The position numbers and the translations under genes were made by a program. Source: CAYZPW01 sp964480475 (GTDB taxonomy: Bacteria > B130-G9). Taken from it: a DNA stretch of 55,911 bases. The first letter of the stretch is position 1. Every line of letters starts with the position of its first letter. The stretch lies in contig CAYZPW010000006.1 of NCBI GenBank assembly GCA_964480475.1, forward strand, positions 1 to 55,911, written 5' to 3'. Below the pieces are notes generated by a model. That model worked only from the letters and a program-made list of their open reading frames with translations. It made no database searches and was not told where the DNA came from. Of this stretch, positions 17,106-25,713 are shown piece after piece.

Positions 17106-18368
17106 TTGCCAGTTTTCGTATATAAGGCATCAGACAGGCGAGGGAACGTAACCGAGGGCACGATGGACGCGCGCGATCAGACGCTCGTCGCGCAGGCCCT
17201 TCAGCAGCGAGAGCTTTTCCCGGTAAAGATTGAGGCATACGTGCCGAGGAAGGGTCTCTCTGTGGAGCTCAGTCTCAAGCAGATAACGGCCCGGATACGT
17301 CAGCGGGATGTCCTGGCGGCAACACACCAGCTGGCGACTCTGCTCGAGGCGGGCGTTCCCTTGGACAAGGCGCTCGCGATAACGATCGACACGACGGAGC
17401 GGGACAAGTTCCGGCGAGTTCTGGAGAACGTCCGCAAGAGCGTTCAGGGCGGGAACTCGTTCGCTGACGCGCTTGGCAAATACCCGAAGGTCTTCTCTAA
17501 GCTCTACGTCAACATGGTTCGAGCCGGGGAGCGCGGCGGCGTTCTGGAGTCCGTCCTGAAGCGCCTGGTTCAGTTTTTGGAGAGCTCTCAGCAGATGAGG
17601 GAACACATAATCAACTCGATGATCTATCCGCTCCTCTTGGTTTTTGTGGGCGGCGCCGCGGTTGCTGTTCTGCTGATGTTTGTCATTCCGAAGTTCGCCC
17701 AGATCTTCGAGGACATGGGTCAAGCTCTTCCCCTCCCGACACAGATTCTGATGGGCCTGTCCGAGGCCTTCGGCTCATACTGGTGGGCGATGCTCGCCGT
17801 ATTAGTCGCGGCGATTTTGTCGGCCAAGCAGGCCCTGAAGAACGAGCGGAACGCGCTTTCGTTCGACCAATTCAAGCTGAAGATGCCGCTCTTGGGCTCG
17901 CTCTTGCAGAAGATTGAGGTCGCCCGCTTCGCGCGGACGCTTGGGACGCTCGTGAGAAACGGCGTACCGATAATCCAGGCGCTGAAGATAGTCAAGGACG
18001 TAATCACAAATCGCGTGATGTCGGAGGCGATGTCACGCGCTGCCATAAGCGCCAATGGCGGGAGCAAGAAAGGCAGAGACATCATATCCTCTATAACTAA
18101 GGGGAAGGGCATCTCGCGCCCACTCGCGGACAGCGGCGTGTTCCCGCCCCTTGCGGTCAGCATGGTAACGATTGGCGAGGAGAGCGGTCAGCTTGAGGAT
18201 ATGCTCGAGAAGGTCGCCGACATCTATGAGGTGGACGTGAGAAACACTATCAAGCGCCTGATTAGTCTTCTGGAGCCGATGATGATTCTGGTCATGGGCA
18301 TCGTAGTCGGGTTCATCGTCATCTCCATGCTGATGGCGGTTTTCAGCATCAACGACATCGCTATGTAA
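17106..18368 (+). CDS. gspF: Type II secretion inner-membrane platform protein GspF
   Basis: 420 residues starting at TTG 17106 (MPVFVYKASDRRGNVTEG, the canonical GspF opening), with GGAG 7-8 nt upstream. Two T2SSF helical domains (about 70-195 and 270-395) each precede hydrophobic segments (LLLVFVGGAAVAVLLMFVIP near 180-200; the last helix pair MMILVMGIVVGFIVISMLMAVF near the C-terminus). The cytoplasmic domains contact GspE and transmit its motion to the pseudopilus base. A typical member; the Gly-Lys rich stretch GGSKKGRDIISSI in the second domain is a small lineage-specific loop. Confidence 0.93.
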   Translation: MPVFVYKASDRRGNVTEGTMDARDQTLVAQALQQRELFPVKIEAYVPRKGLSVELSLKQITARIRQRDVLAATHQLATLLEAGVPLDKALAITIDTTERDKFRRVLENVRKSVQGGNSFADALGKYPKVFSKLYVNMVRAGERGGVLESVLKRLVQFLESSQQMREHIINSMIYPLLLVFVGGAAVAVLLMFVIPKFAQIFEDMGQALPLPTQILMGLSEAFGSYWWAMLAVLVAAILSAKQALKNERNALSFDQFKLKMPLLGSLLQKIEVARFARTLGTLVRNGVPIIQALKIVKDVITNRVMSEAMSRAAISANGGSKKGRDIISSITKGKGISRPLADSGVFPPLAVSMVTIGEESGQLEDMLEKVADIYEVDVRNTIKRLISLLEPMMILVMGIVVGFIVISMLMAVFSINDIAM

Positions 18369-18389
18369 TGCGGATAGGAGGAACTAAGC

Positions 18390-18812
18390 ATGCGGTCAGC
18401 AAGGTTGCGAATCCTGTCGGTGGCGACAGTGCAGAAGAGGGACGTCCGGGGCTTCACGCTCATTGAGCTGCTGGTCGTCTTGGTGATATTGGGTCTCTTG
18501 GCCGCGATTGTCGTCCCGAAGTTCACGGGCAAGACTGAGAAGGCCAAGGTCCAATCGACGAAGACTCAGATACAAATGCTGGGCACGGCCCTTGACCTCT
18601 ACAACGCCGACGTCGGCTCCTACCCAAGCTCGCTGGAGGAACTCATCTCCTCAAGCGCTCAGAACTGGGACGGTCCTTACCTGAAGAAGAACATGATCCC
18701 AAAGGACCCCTGGGGCGGCGACTACTCCTACGATGTGGTCGATAACGGGCGCTCGTATCGGATAAGCTCCCAAGGCTCGGAGTCGTCCGGCCCAATCAAC
18801 AGCTGGGATTAG
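18390..18812 (+). CDS. gspG: Major pseudopilin GspG
   Basis: 140 residues. The prepilin site is KRDVRG^FTLIELLVVLVILGLLAAIVVP with Glu at +5, followed by the classic VPKFTGKTEKAKVQSTKTQI helix and the GspG calcium-loop region (GPYLKKNMIPKDPWGGDYSY). GGAGG lies upstream (18376-18380). The leader of about 21 residues is longer than usual but has basic residues. It is the main fibre subunit, processed by a GspO/PilD peptidase that is not in this window. Confidence 0.95.
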   Translation: MRSARLRILSVATVQKRDVRGFTLIELLVVLVILGLLAAIVVPKFTGKTEKAKVQSTKTQIQMLGTALDLYNADVGSYPSSLEELISSSAQNWDGPYLKKNMIPKDPWGGDYSYDVVDNGRSYRISSQGSESSGPINSWD

Positions 18813-18814
18813 GT

Positions 18815-19600
18815 TTGGGCGAAGTCCAGGTTCCGAGTTCCAAGTTTCAAGTTTCAAGTTCCAAGTGCCAAGTGCCAAGTGCCAAGTGCCAAGTGCCAAG
18901 TGCCAAGTGCCAAGTTCAATCCAGCGGGTTCACGCTCGTTGAGCTGCTGATAGTACTTTTCGTGGCAGGCGTCATCGCCGCCTTCGTAGTGCCCTCGTTT
19001 GTCGGCGGACTAAGGGGGATGCGGCTGAAAGGGGAGGTGAAACATCTGGCGGCGACGCTGAGGTTCGCACGCAGTCAGTCCGTTTGCAGCAAGGGGCTCG
19101 CAGTCGTCAAGCTAGACCTTGACAACGGGACTTATGAGCTCACGGTCAAGGAGAGAAAGAGGCGTCAGAGTCAATCAGGCTTGGAGGACGACCTCGGTCT
19201 CTTCGGTGGTGGCTTCGGGTCCACCAGTCTCGGCGGTGGCAGACTCGGCTCGGCCTCTCTCAGGTCGGGCGGTTCCTTTGACGGGCCCTCCAGTTTTGGC
19301 GGGTCTTCTGCTTTTGGCACAACCTCGGATGAGCTTGAGTCTGAGGGCAAAAAGAGCGAGTCCCCGCTTGCTCAGGCCATCAAGAAAAAGCGAAAGCTGA
19401 AGGAGGGCGTCAGCATCGCGAGCTTCACCTACGGGGACGAGACCTACGACGACGGGGTCTGCAACGTTTTCTTCTTCCCACGGGGCACATCAACTGGCGG
19501 TCTAATAGAGATAATGAGCGAATCCGGTCGGTCGTTTGTTATAGAGATAGAGCCGGTAACAGGCTCGGTGAAGATCAAGTCGCCAGATGACTTTCTATGA
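18815..19600 (+). CDS. gspH: Minor pseudopilin GspH-like, with repeat-encoded leader
   Basis: 261 residues from TTG 18815 (2 nt after the gspG stop). The processed helix is SSG^FTLVELLIVLFVAGVIAAFVVP with Glu+5, then KHLAATLRFARSQSVCSKG, a GspH hallmark. The first 45 residues are odd: they are translated from a 7-bp DNA repeat and read as a heptapeptide cycle (KCQVPSA) with Lys as the only basic residue. A GTG inside the last repeat unit would give a 12-residue leader, but no Shine-Dalgarno precedes either start. A Gly/Ser-rich low-complexity segment (about 125-170) interrupts the beta domain, making the protein longer than common GspH. GspH sits in the tip complex with I, J and K. Confidence 0.85.
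   Translation: MGEVQVPSSKFQVSSSKCQVPSAKCQVPSAKCQVQSSGFTLVELLIVLFVAGVIAAFVVPSFVGGLRGMRLKGEVKHLAATLRFARSQSVCSKGLAVVKLDLDNGTYELTVKERKRRQSQSGLEDDLGLFGGGFGSTSLGGGRLGSASLRSGGSFDGPSSFGGSSAFGTTSDELESEGKKSESPLAQAIKKKRKLKEGVSIASFTYGDETYDDGVCNVFFFPRGTSTGGLIEIMSESGRSFVIEIEPVTGSVKIKSPDDFL
18823..18918 (+). repeat. Heptanucleotide tandem repeat (CAAGTTY then CAAGTGC) inside gspH
   Basis: It begins with degenerate CAAGTTT/CAAGTTC units and becomes a near-perfect run of CAAGTGC (about 18861-18916). The period of 7 bp cycles all three frames and contains no stop on this strand, so it stays translatable. Related runs occur at 20881-20932 (gspK) and 55529-55562 (after rsmE). Confidence 0.9.
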
Positions 19601-19610
19601 GAGCTTGCAG

Positions 19611-20096
19611 ATGACACGAAGACGAGGTCGCTCGCTCGAGAGGAGGGGCTTCACTCTCCTTGAGGTGATGGTAGCGCTTTCCATCCTTGCGATAGGGCTG
19701 GTTACGGTTATGCAGCTCTTCGCGGGGGCGCTTAGGCTTTCTCGCGTCGATAAGGGGTTGACTGAGGCGGTGTTCGTCGCTCAGCAGGTGATGGACGATT
19801 TGGTCCTGAGGGACCAACTCGACGACGGCTTCGAGGATTCCGGCGAGGAGAACGGCTACTCGTGGACGGCCCTGGCGGAGAAGCTCGTCGGCGAGGAGAT
19901 GGACCCGGCCAACGAGAAGGACATGCGAACCGCAGAGTTCATCGAAGAGATAGGCGGCGAGGACGCCATCGTGCCTGTGAATGTATTTAGGCTCACCGTA
20001 ACTGTGAGGTGGCGGTTCGGCGATAGCACAAACGAGCGCGTGTTCGAGCTCAACACTTTGAAGTCGCTCGCGTTTCGAGAGGAACTCGAGCAATGA
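19611..20096 (+). CDS. gspI: Minor pseudopilin GspI
   Basis: The prepilin site is LERRG^FTLLEVMVALSILAIGLVTVMQLFAGAL with Glu+5, then the GspI-like AVFVAQQVMDDLVL. I place the start at ATG 19611, giving the leader MTRRRGRSLERRG (13 residues, strongly basic). An in-frame ATG at 19587 would add eight residues and overlap gspH by 14 nt. A Glu/Asp-rich loop follows in the globular part. GspI nucleates the pseudopilus tip with GspJ and GspK. Confidence 0.9.
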   Translation: MTRRRGRSLERRGFTLLEVMVALSILAIGLVTVMQLFAGALRLSRVDKGLTEAVFVAQQVMDDLVLRDQLDDGFEDSGEENGYSWTALAEKLVGEEMDPANEKDMRTAEFIEEIGGEDAIVPVNVFRLTVTVRWRFGDSTNERVFELNTLKSLAFREELEQ

Positions 20097-20875
20097 CATC
20101 GTTGGGCCATCGCCGAGCGGGTTTCACGCTCCTTGAACTTCTTATCGCCAGCACTATTACAGTAGTGATCGTAACCCTGATTCTCGCGGCCTTCCAGGTC
20201 GCCTCAAAGGCCTGGGCGACCGGCGAGCGGCGAGGCGATAGTGCGCAGCGGACGCGGATCGCCGTTTCTCGGATGATCGAGGATATAAAGTCGGCGTATC
20301 CGTTCAAGGTTAGGATGTTTATGCAGACGGGTAGGAAAAGGACCACACACGTCTTGCTTTTCTCGGGTCAGCAAAACAGCGTCAGTTTCGTGACCAAACA
20401 GGGCGGCATTACAGGCGAGGAGAACTCCTACGGGCTCCGCGCCGTAACCTACTTCGTGAACGATTCGGGCACGGAGGACGAGAACGGTCTGGCGATGAGG
20501 GAGGGCAACCCCTTCGTCGAGGAGCCGTTCGAGGAGGGCATCCTGTATCGGCTCGACCCCGAGGTAACCTCGATCTCGTTTCGCTATTTCTACGATCCCA
20601 ATATCCGTCTCCGCTTTTCCCGGATTCTACGGGGGGATTCAGGGCAGGAACCTGGTGAGTGGCTCGATAGCTGGGACTCGTTTGGCGACACTTCCGACAT
20701 GGCATTCTCCGTGGAGCAGTCGAAGGAGATCGAGCGCTACGTGCCGAAAGCCGTCGAGGTGACGATGACGGCGGTGCGAGAAGACGAAGAGGAGACGCTC
20801 GGGCCGTTCATCATACCTATCTTGAATCGCCAGGTGTCGCTCGCGAGTGGACTGGCGGAGGTGGAGGAGTTTTGA
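20093..20875 (+). CDS. gspJ: Minor pseudopilin GspJ
   Basis: 260 residues; the ATG overlaps the gspI stop (ATGA). The leader MTSLGHRRAG^FTLLELLIASTITVVIVTLILAAF is a clean type IV prepilin site with Glu+5. The globular domain contains the GspJ-like region where hydrophobic strands flank an acidic segment (VNDSGTEDENGLAM). A TTG start for gspK overlaps its stop. Identity as GspJ rests on order (between I and K) and length. Confidence 0.87.
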   Translation: MTSLGHRRAGFTLLELLIASTITVVIVTLILAAFQVASKAWATGERRGDSAQRTRIAVSRMIEDIKSAYPFKVRMFMQTGRKRTTHVLLFSGQQNSVSFVTKQGGITGEENSYGLRAVTYFVNDSGTEDENGLAMREGNPFVEEPFEEGILYRLDPEVTSISFRYFYDPNIRLRFSRILRGDSGQEPGEWLDSWDSFGDTSDMAFSVEQSKEIERYVPKAVEVTMTAVREDEEETLGPFIIPILNRQVSLASGLAEVEEF

Positions 20876-22017
20876 GGATAAGTTTCAAGTTCCAAGTTTC
20901 AAGTTTCAAGTTTCAGGTTCCAAGTTCCAAGTCGAAGATTCGACGAACGGCGAATTCCAGGTTGGGGGACAGGCGTGGCGTTGCGCTTTTGATGGCTATC
21001 TGGATAATGGTTCTATTAACGGTAATGGCGCTGGAGTTTTCGTTCGAAAAGAGGGTTGACCTCTCGGTGGCGACTAACTTCCGGGATGAGGTTCAGGCGT
21101 ATTACCTGGCACTTGCGGGGATCAACATGGCGCTCGCGGAGATTCTGTCTAAGGAGTATTACTTAGGCTCTCAAGATGGCTCAGGGCAGCTGTATTTCGT
21201 CGCCCGGCAAGTCAAATGGGACGAGGCGGGCGAGCTGGAGCTGGATGAGGCGGCGCCGTCGCGCCAAGGCACTCGGCTCGGTAGAGGTTCCTTCGACTAC
21301 GAGATCGTCGATGAACGTCGAAAGCTGGACATCAGGCTCTCGAGCAACGACGAGAGGCTCAAGGACCTCTTGATAGACTCCGGTGTTGACGAGATGACGG
21401 CGGATACGATAATCGACTCGATGAAGGACTGGCGCGACGCGGACGATCTTCATCGGCTGAACGGGGCCGAGGACGAATACTACGAGGCGCACTACGAGGA
21501 GCAGGGGATGAATGAGCCATACCTGTGCAAGAACGCCAACTTCGATTCGGTTCGCGAGCTGCTGCTGGTTCACGGTGTGACGCCCGAGATACTCTTTGGC
21601 TCGGCCAACGTGGAGAAGTATGGATTCCGCAAGGATGACGATGCAGACGGCGATTCCGACGAGGAGTACCTTGGCGTCTTCGATCTGCTGACGGTTTGGG
21701 GCGGCGGCCTTTACTACGACACGGCGTCGGACGACCTTCTCTCTGGACTTACGGGCGATTCACGGGCGCAGCAGGAGATGGACCGCAGAGAGAGCGGCGA
21801 TTGGACTAATCGCCAGGCTCCGACGCATCGAGTTACCTCATCGAGGTTCACTGTCACCTCGACCGGTCGCATCGGTAGCACGGACGTAACGCGGACGATC
21901 GTCGCCGTGGTCAAGAAGGTTGGCAGTTTCAGGCGTCCCAGAGTCGAGATCATGGAGTGGCACGACAATTACGTCGGCTCCGCTTACATGCAGTTTGGTT
22001 TTGGTTCAGACCTATAG
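20872..22017 (+). CDS. gspK: Pseudopilin GspK, with repeat-encoded leader
   Basis: 381 residues from TTG 20872, four nt of overlap with gspJ; GGAGGAG upstream supports this start. The leader of about 40 residues begins with repeat-derived FKFQVSS-type sequence and ends LGDRRG^VALLMAIWIMVLLTVMALEF. There is no Glu at +5, as expected of GspK, which caps the pseudopilus. The large alpha domain follows, with LAGINMALAEIL and the conserved EIVDERRKLDIRL and DSMKDWRDADD motifs. Confidence 0.92.
   Translation: MRISFKFQVSSFKFQVPSSKSKIRRTANSRLGDRRGVALLMAIWIMVLLTVMALEFSFEKRVDLSVATNFRDEVQAYYLALAGINMALAEILSKEYYLGSQDGSGQLYFVARQVKWDEAGELELDEAAPSRQGTRLGRGSFDYEIVDERRKLDIRLSSNDERLKDLLIDSGVDEMTADTIIDSMKDWRDADDLHRLNGAEDEYYEAHYEEQGMNEPYLCKNANFDSVRELLLVHGVTPEILFGSANVEKYGFRKDDDADGDSDEEYLGVFDLLTVWGGGLYYDTASDDLLSGLTGDSRAQQEMDRRESGDWTNRQAPTHRVTSSRFTVTSTGRIGSTDVTRTIVAVVKKVGSFRRPRVEIMEWHDNYVGSAYMQFGFGSDL
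20881..20932 (+). repeat. Heptanucleotide repeat (CAAGTTT/CAAGTTC) in the gspK leader
   Basis: About seven degenerate 7-bp units, AGTTTCA/AGTTCCA, starting six bases after the TTG start codon. It is the same family and orientation as in gspH. Confidence 0.85.
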
Positions 22018-22051
22018 CAGTCCCATCGGAATGGAGGTCCGGAAGGCCTAA

Positions 22052-24223
22052 ATGGTATCACTTCAATCCAGCCTGAGCATTCTATTCAAAAGGGACAAGG
22101 TCGTTCTAACGCACCTGGGCAAGGGCTTCAGCAAATACTCTCTGATGGACTTTGAGGTCATCGATCTATCGAGCGTCGAGGACCGCTCCGAAGACCACAT
22201 CGACATGCTCATTCAGAACGGGATTTCACACTTTCTCGAGGAACATCGCATAAAGCCCGATAGCGTATCGATCGGCATCCCGCGCGAGGACGTTTTCTTC
22301 ACGTTTGCCGAGCTGCCCAAGGTGCCGGGCGCGAGGCTTGAGGACCTGCTCAATTACGAGATAGAGCGCCATGTGCCTCTTCCTTCCGACTCGATTTGCT
22401 TCGACGCCCAAGTCGTCGGAGGAAATGAAGCGCAAGACGGCATGCTCAAGGTCGCGATAATAGCGGCCCACCGGGACCTCATACAGCGGTATGCCAACAT
22501 CGTCGAGCAGATCGATCTCACGGCATCAGCGATCACGATCTCCGTTTTCGGGCTGGTCGATTTCTTCTTCCAGTTCGGTGAGCCCTCAGATGATGCCACC
22601 ACCGCGCTCGTTGACTGCGACAATGGCAGCGCCGACGTCGTGATTCTGAGGGGCAAAGAGCTCATGCACTGCCGCTCAATTGACCTTGAGCGAGATGAGT
22701 CTGGCACAGGCTGGCAAAGGCAGCCAGCAAAGAAGACCATGCTCGGCCGGAGGCTGAAGGAGCTTGGGCTGATAACCGACGGGCAGCTGGAGCTGGCCTT
22801 GACCGAACAGCAGAAAACTGGTGAGGGTTTGCTGGGGCAGATTCTATTCGATCTCGGCTTCATCTCAGAGGAGGACCTTGCTAAGGCTCTTTCCGGTCAG
22901 GCGCCTCGTTCGTCGGCAGCGCCGGACGACGGCGGGATACCCGACGAGGACTTGCCCACTTCGGCTGAGCAAGGTGTGGGGTCGCTCGCTATGCAGGATC
23001 AGACCACAAAGATGAAGGCTCGAGCCATCCTCAACGAGCTATCAGCATACGTGGATACAAACGGCGAGAATGCTTACATAGACGAATTACATCTGTCTGG
23101 CGAGTATCGCAGCGCCTTGGCGCTTCAGGGAACCCTCATGGAGCTTGGATTCTCAGGCCGAATCAAAATGATGCAGCCCCACCAGAAGATACGTTCACTC
23201 CTGCCGCCAGAAAAGGCAAGCTCACTTTGCCCAGCGATAGGCCTCGGGATGCGCGATTTTGAGGAGAAAATCACCGGCACGAATCTGTTGCCGGCGGGGC
23301 TTCGCGCGACGCGCAGGCTTTACGGGAAGCGGTTTATGATTGGTCTCTCGGCGGCCCTGTGTATATTGCTGGTTGCTGTTCTGGCCAGCAGCGTCGCCAA
23401 GCGGCGGATGGAAGTCGGCTTCCTTGAGGCGAAGGTCCAATCGCTTAGCAACGAGGTCAAGCTGGTCTCGGCCACCCGGCGACAGGCAGCGATGTGGGGC
23501 ACTCTGTTGAAAGAGCTAAAGGCCATATCCGAAGAGACGCTCAATGCTCTTCTAGTGCTCAAGGAGCTGGACAGGCTCCTTCCCAGTGATGGCCCGGAAA
23601 AGGTGTGGCTGACCAACTTCCGGCTGAAGCGAAGGAACTTGTCGATCAATGGCCGCTCGGACAAGCCAGAGGAGATACTCACCAGGCTTGAGGAATCGCC
23701 CATCTTCAAGAACGTTAATTTTGAGGGTCGGATAACCTCCGGAAAGGACACTGAACGGTTCGGCATTGTGGTCGAGATCGACATCGAAAACCAATGGCTG
23801 CTGCTGAAGCCTCAGGAGGAACCCGTGGCTTACGAGGAACCAATCGGGCCGGAACCTCCTCCCGAGGGCATGGTCATAGGCCCGGTCGATTTTGATGAGG
23901 AAGAACTGGAGGAGGAGCCCGAAGAGATGCCCGAACTGCCGCTTCGCAACCCGTTGGCCGGCGCAGACATCAATAGAACGCAACCCCCCCCGGGGCCGGA
24001 CTTGCCGCTTATGAACCCGTTTATGCGCGGCCCGGCGGGCCAGGTGTTCGATCATCGATTCCCGGCGACCGGGCCGGGCAGTTTTCCTGCTGAGGGCGCC
24101 TCGGAGGACGAGGGCGAAGACGTCTTTGAAAACGGCGAGCTAGACGACGAGGGCGAAGACGTCTTTGAAAACGGCGAGCCGGATGAGTCGCAGCCGGAAA
24201 CGGAAGAGGAAGCGGAAGAATGA
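22052..24223 (+). CDS. gspL: GspL-type platform protein: PilM-like ATPase fold with inserted MshEN-like domain, fused to PilN-like part
   Basis: 723 residues, far longer than GspL (about 400). Residues 1-225 and about 315-410 are the two halves of a PilM/GspL actin-like domain (IGIPREDVFFTFAELPKV ... LEDLLNYEIERHVPLP). Between them, 229-285 reads LGRRLKELGLITDGQLELAL...LLGQILFDLGFISEEDLAKAL, which looks like the helical N-terminal module of GspE/PilB. A transmembrane helix (about 427-447), a coiled-coil stretch and a PilN-like ferredoxin-fold domain (about 520-590, LTNFRLKRRNLSINGRSD) follow. The last 125 residues are a Pro/Glu-rich acidic tail with a duplicated DEGEDVFENGE unit. GspL links GspE to the membrane, so an internal GspE-like domain is notable. 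Confidence 0.85.
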   Translation: MVSLQSSLSILFKRDKVVLTHLGKGFSKYSLMDFEVIDLSSVEDRSEDHIDMLIQNGISHFLEEHRIKPDSVSIGIPREDVFFTFAELPKVPGARLEDLLNYEIERHVPLPSDSICFDAQVVGGNEAQDGMLKVAIIAAHRDLIQRYANIVEQIDLTASAITISVFGLVDFFFQFGEPSDDATTALVDCDNGSADVVILRGKELMHCRSIDLERDESGTGWQRQPAKKTMLGRRLKELGLITDGQLELALTEQQKTGEGLLGQILFDLGFISEEDLAKALSGQAPRSSAAPDDGGIPDEDLPTSAEQGVGSLAMQDQTTKMKARAILNELSAYVDTNGENAYIDELHLSGEYRSALALQGTLMELGFSGRIKMMQPHQKIRSLLPPEKASSLCPAIGLGMRDFEEKITGTNLLPAGLRATRRLYGKRFMIGLSAALCILLVAVLASSVAKRRMEVGFLEAKVQSLSNEVKLVSATRRQAAMWGTLLKELKAISEETLNALLVLKELDRLLPSDGPEKVWLTNFRLKRRNLSINGRSDKPEEILTRLEESPIFKNVNFEGRITSGKDTERFGIVVEIDIENQWLLLKPQEEPVAYEEPIGPEPPPEGMVIGPVDFDEEELEEEPEEMPELPLRNPLAGADINRTQPPPGPDLPLMNPFMRGPAGQVFDHRFPATGPGSFPAEGASEDEGEDVFENGELDDEGEDVFENGEPDESQPETEEEAEE
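24107..24178 (+). repeat. Perfect 33-bp tandem duplication in the gspL tail
   Basis: GACGAGGGCGAAGACGTCTT... occurs identically at 24107-24139 and 24146-24178 (39-bp period, in frame, 13 residues), encoding DEGEDVFENGE twice. Confidence 0.9.
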
Positions 24224-24777
24224 AGCTGAGCGACCGGGACCGGAAAATACTCATCATCGGGGCTGCGGCTGTTGGGCTATTTCTTTTGCTCAAGTTCGCT
24301 ATCGGGCCCCTTTTTACATACAGCCAGGAGCTAACAGAAAAGATTGAGGACCTTCAATTCCGGTATGAAAAAAGTGTGCGAGCCATTTCGCAGCGAGCGG
24401 CCCTGGATTACGAGTTGAACGAACTGAAGAGCATCGGTGCCGGCCTCGACGCCAGCCTCATTCACGCCACGAATCCCAACGTTGCGGGCGCGAAGCTCCA
24501 GCAAACGCTCGATGGTTTCCTTCAGCAGTCGAAGCTCAAGACACGCAGCAAGAAGATACTGAAGAGCGAGGAGCGAGGCGGATTCCTCTGCGTTCCTGTC
24601 GAGTTGAGTGCGACGGGTTCCCTGTCGGAGTTTGAGGATTTCCTTTCCAAGGTCATGAACGACCCTATGTTGCTCCAGGTGACCAAGCTGGAGCTCAGAC
24701 CTGAGAACCAGCGCGACCCAAAGAAGGTCTTCATCGAGATAGTGGTCGCAGGTTTCGTTCTGAAGGGACCGCCCTAG
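24220..24777 (+). CDS. gspM: Type II secretion protein GspM (PilO-like)
   Basis: 185 residues; the ATG overlaps the gspL stop. The N-terminus has the GspM form: KLSDRDRKILIIGAAAVGLFLLLKFAIGPLF, a short cytoplasmic piece then one helix. A coiled coil (about 35-75) leads to a ferredoxin-like domain (about 85-180). It partners GspL in the inner-membrane platform. Confidence 0.88.
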   Translation: MKLSDRDRKILIIGAAAVGLFLLLKFAIGPLFTYSQELTEKIEDLQFRYEKSVRAISQRAALDYELNELKSIGAGLDASLIHATNPNVAGAKLQQTLDGFLQQSKLKTRSKKILKSEERGGFLCVPVELSATGSLSEFEDFLSKVMNDPMLLQVTKLELRPENQRDPKKVFIEIVVAGFVLKGPP

Positions 24778-24790
24778 GGATATTGGGGAA

Positions 24791-25540
24791 ATGTTTCGGA
24801 AGCTTTTTCTGATAAATCTCTCTCTCTTTCTGGCCGGAGTTCTGGCAGCGCTTTGGTTGGCCGAGGTCTGGCAAGGCCCGCTGGGCGAAGAGGTCAGCGC
24901 AAATCCGATTCCTCCAAATCGCATCTCGCGGGACGAATACTCGTTTGAGAAAATGGGGGCCGGCTCGGGTTACGAGTTGATGGTTGATCGCGACCTTTTT
25001 AGGCCCGATAGGAAGCGTTACATCCCGCCTAACCCGTCGCCGACGCCAAGTAAGGATGAGGCCACGGACAAGAAAAAGCCGAACTTTCAGGTAATCGGCA
25101 TCATGATACTTTCTGAAAGGGTCAAGTATGCGATCATCGCCGAGAAACCCGTTAAGAAGGCCAAACTTAAGCGGCCTAGACGGCGGTCGCGACCTTCTCG
25201 ACGCAGGCCCAGGAGAACGCCCACGCCTACTCCGACGCCCAGCGATTTGCTCAAGCCAGGGTCCTACCGAGAGGGCGAGGAGGTCAGGAATGGTTGGTAT
25301 GTGGCCGAGATACGGCACACACTTGTCGTTTTCTCCAACGGCGAGGAGAGCTTTGAGGTAGCGGTGCTGAAGTCAAAGGTCCCTGAGGAGTCTGAAGAAG
25401 AGAAAGGCAAGAAGAGAAGACCTCCTACGAAGAAGCTGGATTCCCCCGTCTCGAGGAGAGAGCCACCCTCGCCGCCGGACAGGGACGAGGCGACGCAGCG
25501 CTTTCTCGATGCTCTGAAGAAGGCAGGCAAAAAGAAATAA
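24791..25540 (+). CDS. gspC: GspC-like inner-membrane protein
   Basis: 249 residues, 14 bp after gspM. A single N-terminal helix (LFLINLSLFLAGVLAALWLA) is followed by ELMVDRDLFRPDRKRY and FQVIGIMILSERVKYAIIAE, the pattern of the GspC homology region that binds the secretin N0 domain. A Lys/Arg/Pro block (150-175, then TPTPTPTP) splits the domain before WYVAEIRHTLVVFSNGEESFEVAV. No PDZ domain is present; a Lys-rich tail ends the protein. Its place before gspD fits GspC, though most GspC genes stand at the operon start. Confidence 0.8.
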   Translation: MFRKLFLINLSLFLAGVLAALWLAEVWQGPLGEEVSANPIPPNRISRDEYSFEKMGAGSGYELMVDRDLFRPDRKRYIPPNPSPTPSKDEATDKKKPNFQVIGIMILSERVKYAIIAEKPVKKAKLKRPRRRSRPSRRRPRRTPTPTPTPSDLLKPGSYREGEEVRNGWYVAEIRHTLVVFSNGEESFEVAVLKSKVPEESEEEKGKKRRPPTKKLDSPVSRREPPSPPDRDEATQRFLDALKKAGKKK

Positions 25541-25629
25541 TGAGCGCCTCATTCTATCGGAGAGGTGATTTCTCCACGTCGGCATCACGAGTCACGGGAG
25601 ATGAGACGATACATGACAACACACATAGC

Positions 25630-25649
25630 GGCAGACCCGGGTGTCTGCC
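25630..25649. promoter_or_regulatory. Hairpin in the gspC-gspD spacer
   Basis: A perfect 7-bp stem GGCAGAC/GTCTGCC with a 6-nt loop lies in the 173-bp gap before gspD, the longest gap in the operon. No T-run follows, so it is not a standard terminator; it could be a processing or attenuation site or a worn repeat. Confidence 0.4.
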
Positions 25650-25713
25650 CAATATATAGACGTAAGATACTTGCGACCTTGTTGTGGGAATAAACTGAGC
25701 CCAGGGGGTGAAT

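Noticed and set aside
18823..18918. CRISPR-like array
   Set aside because: Repeat unit is 7 bp with no spacers; a simple tandem repeat.
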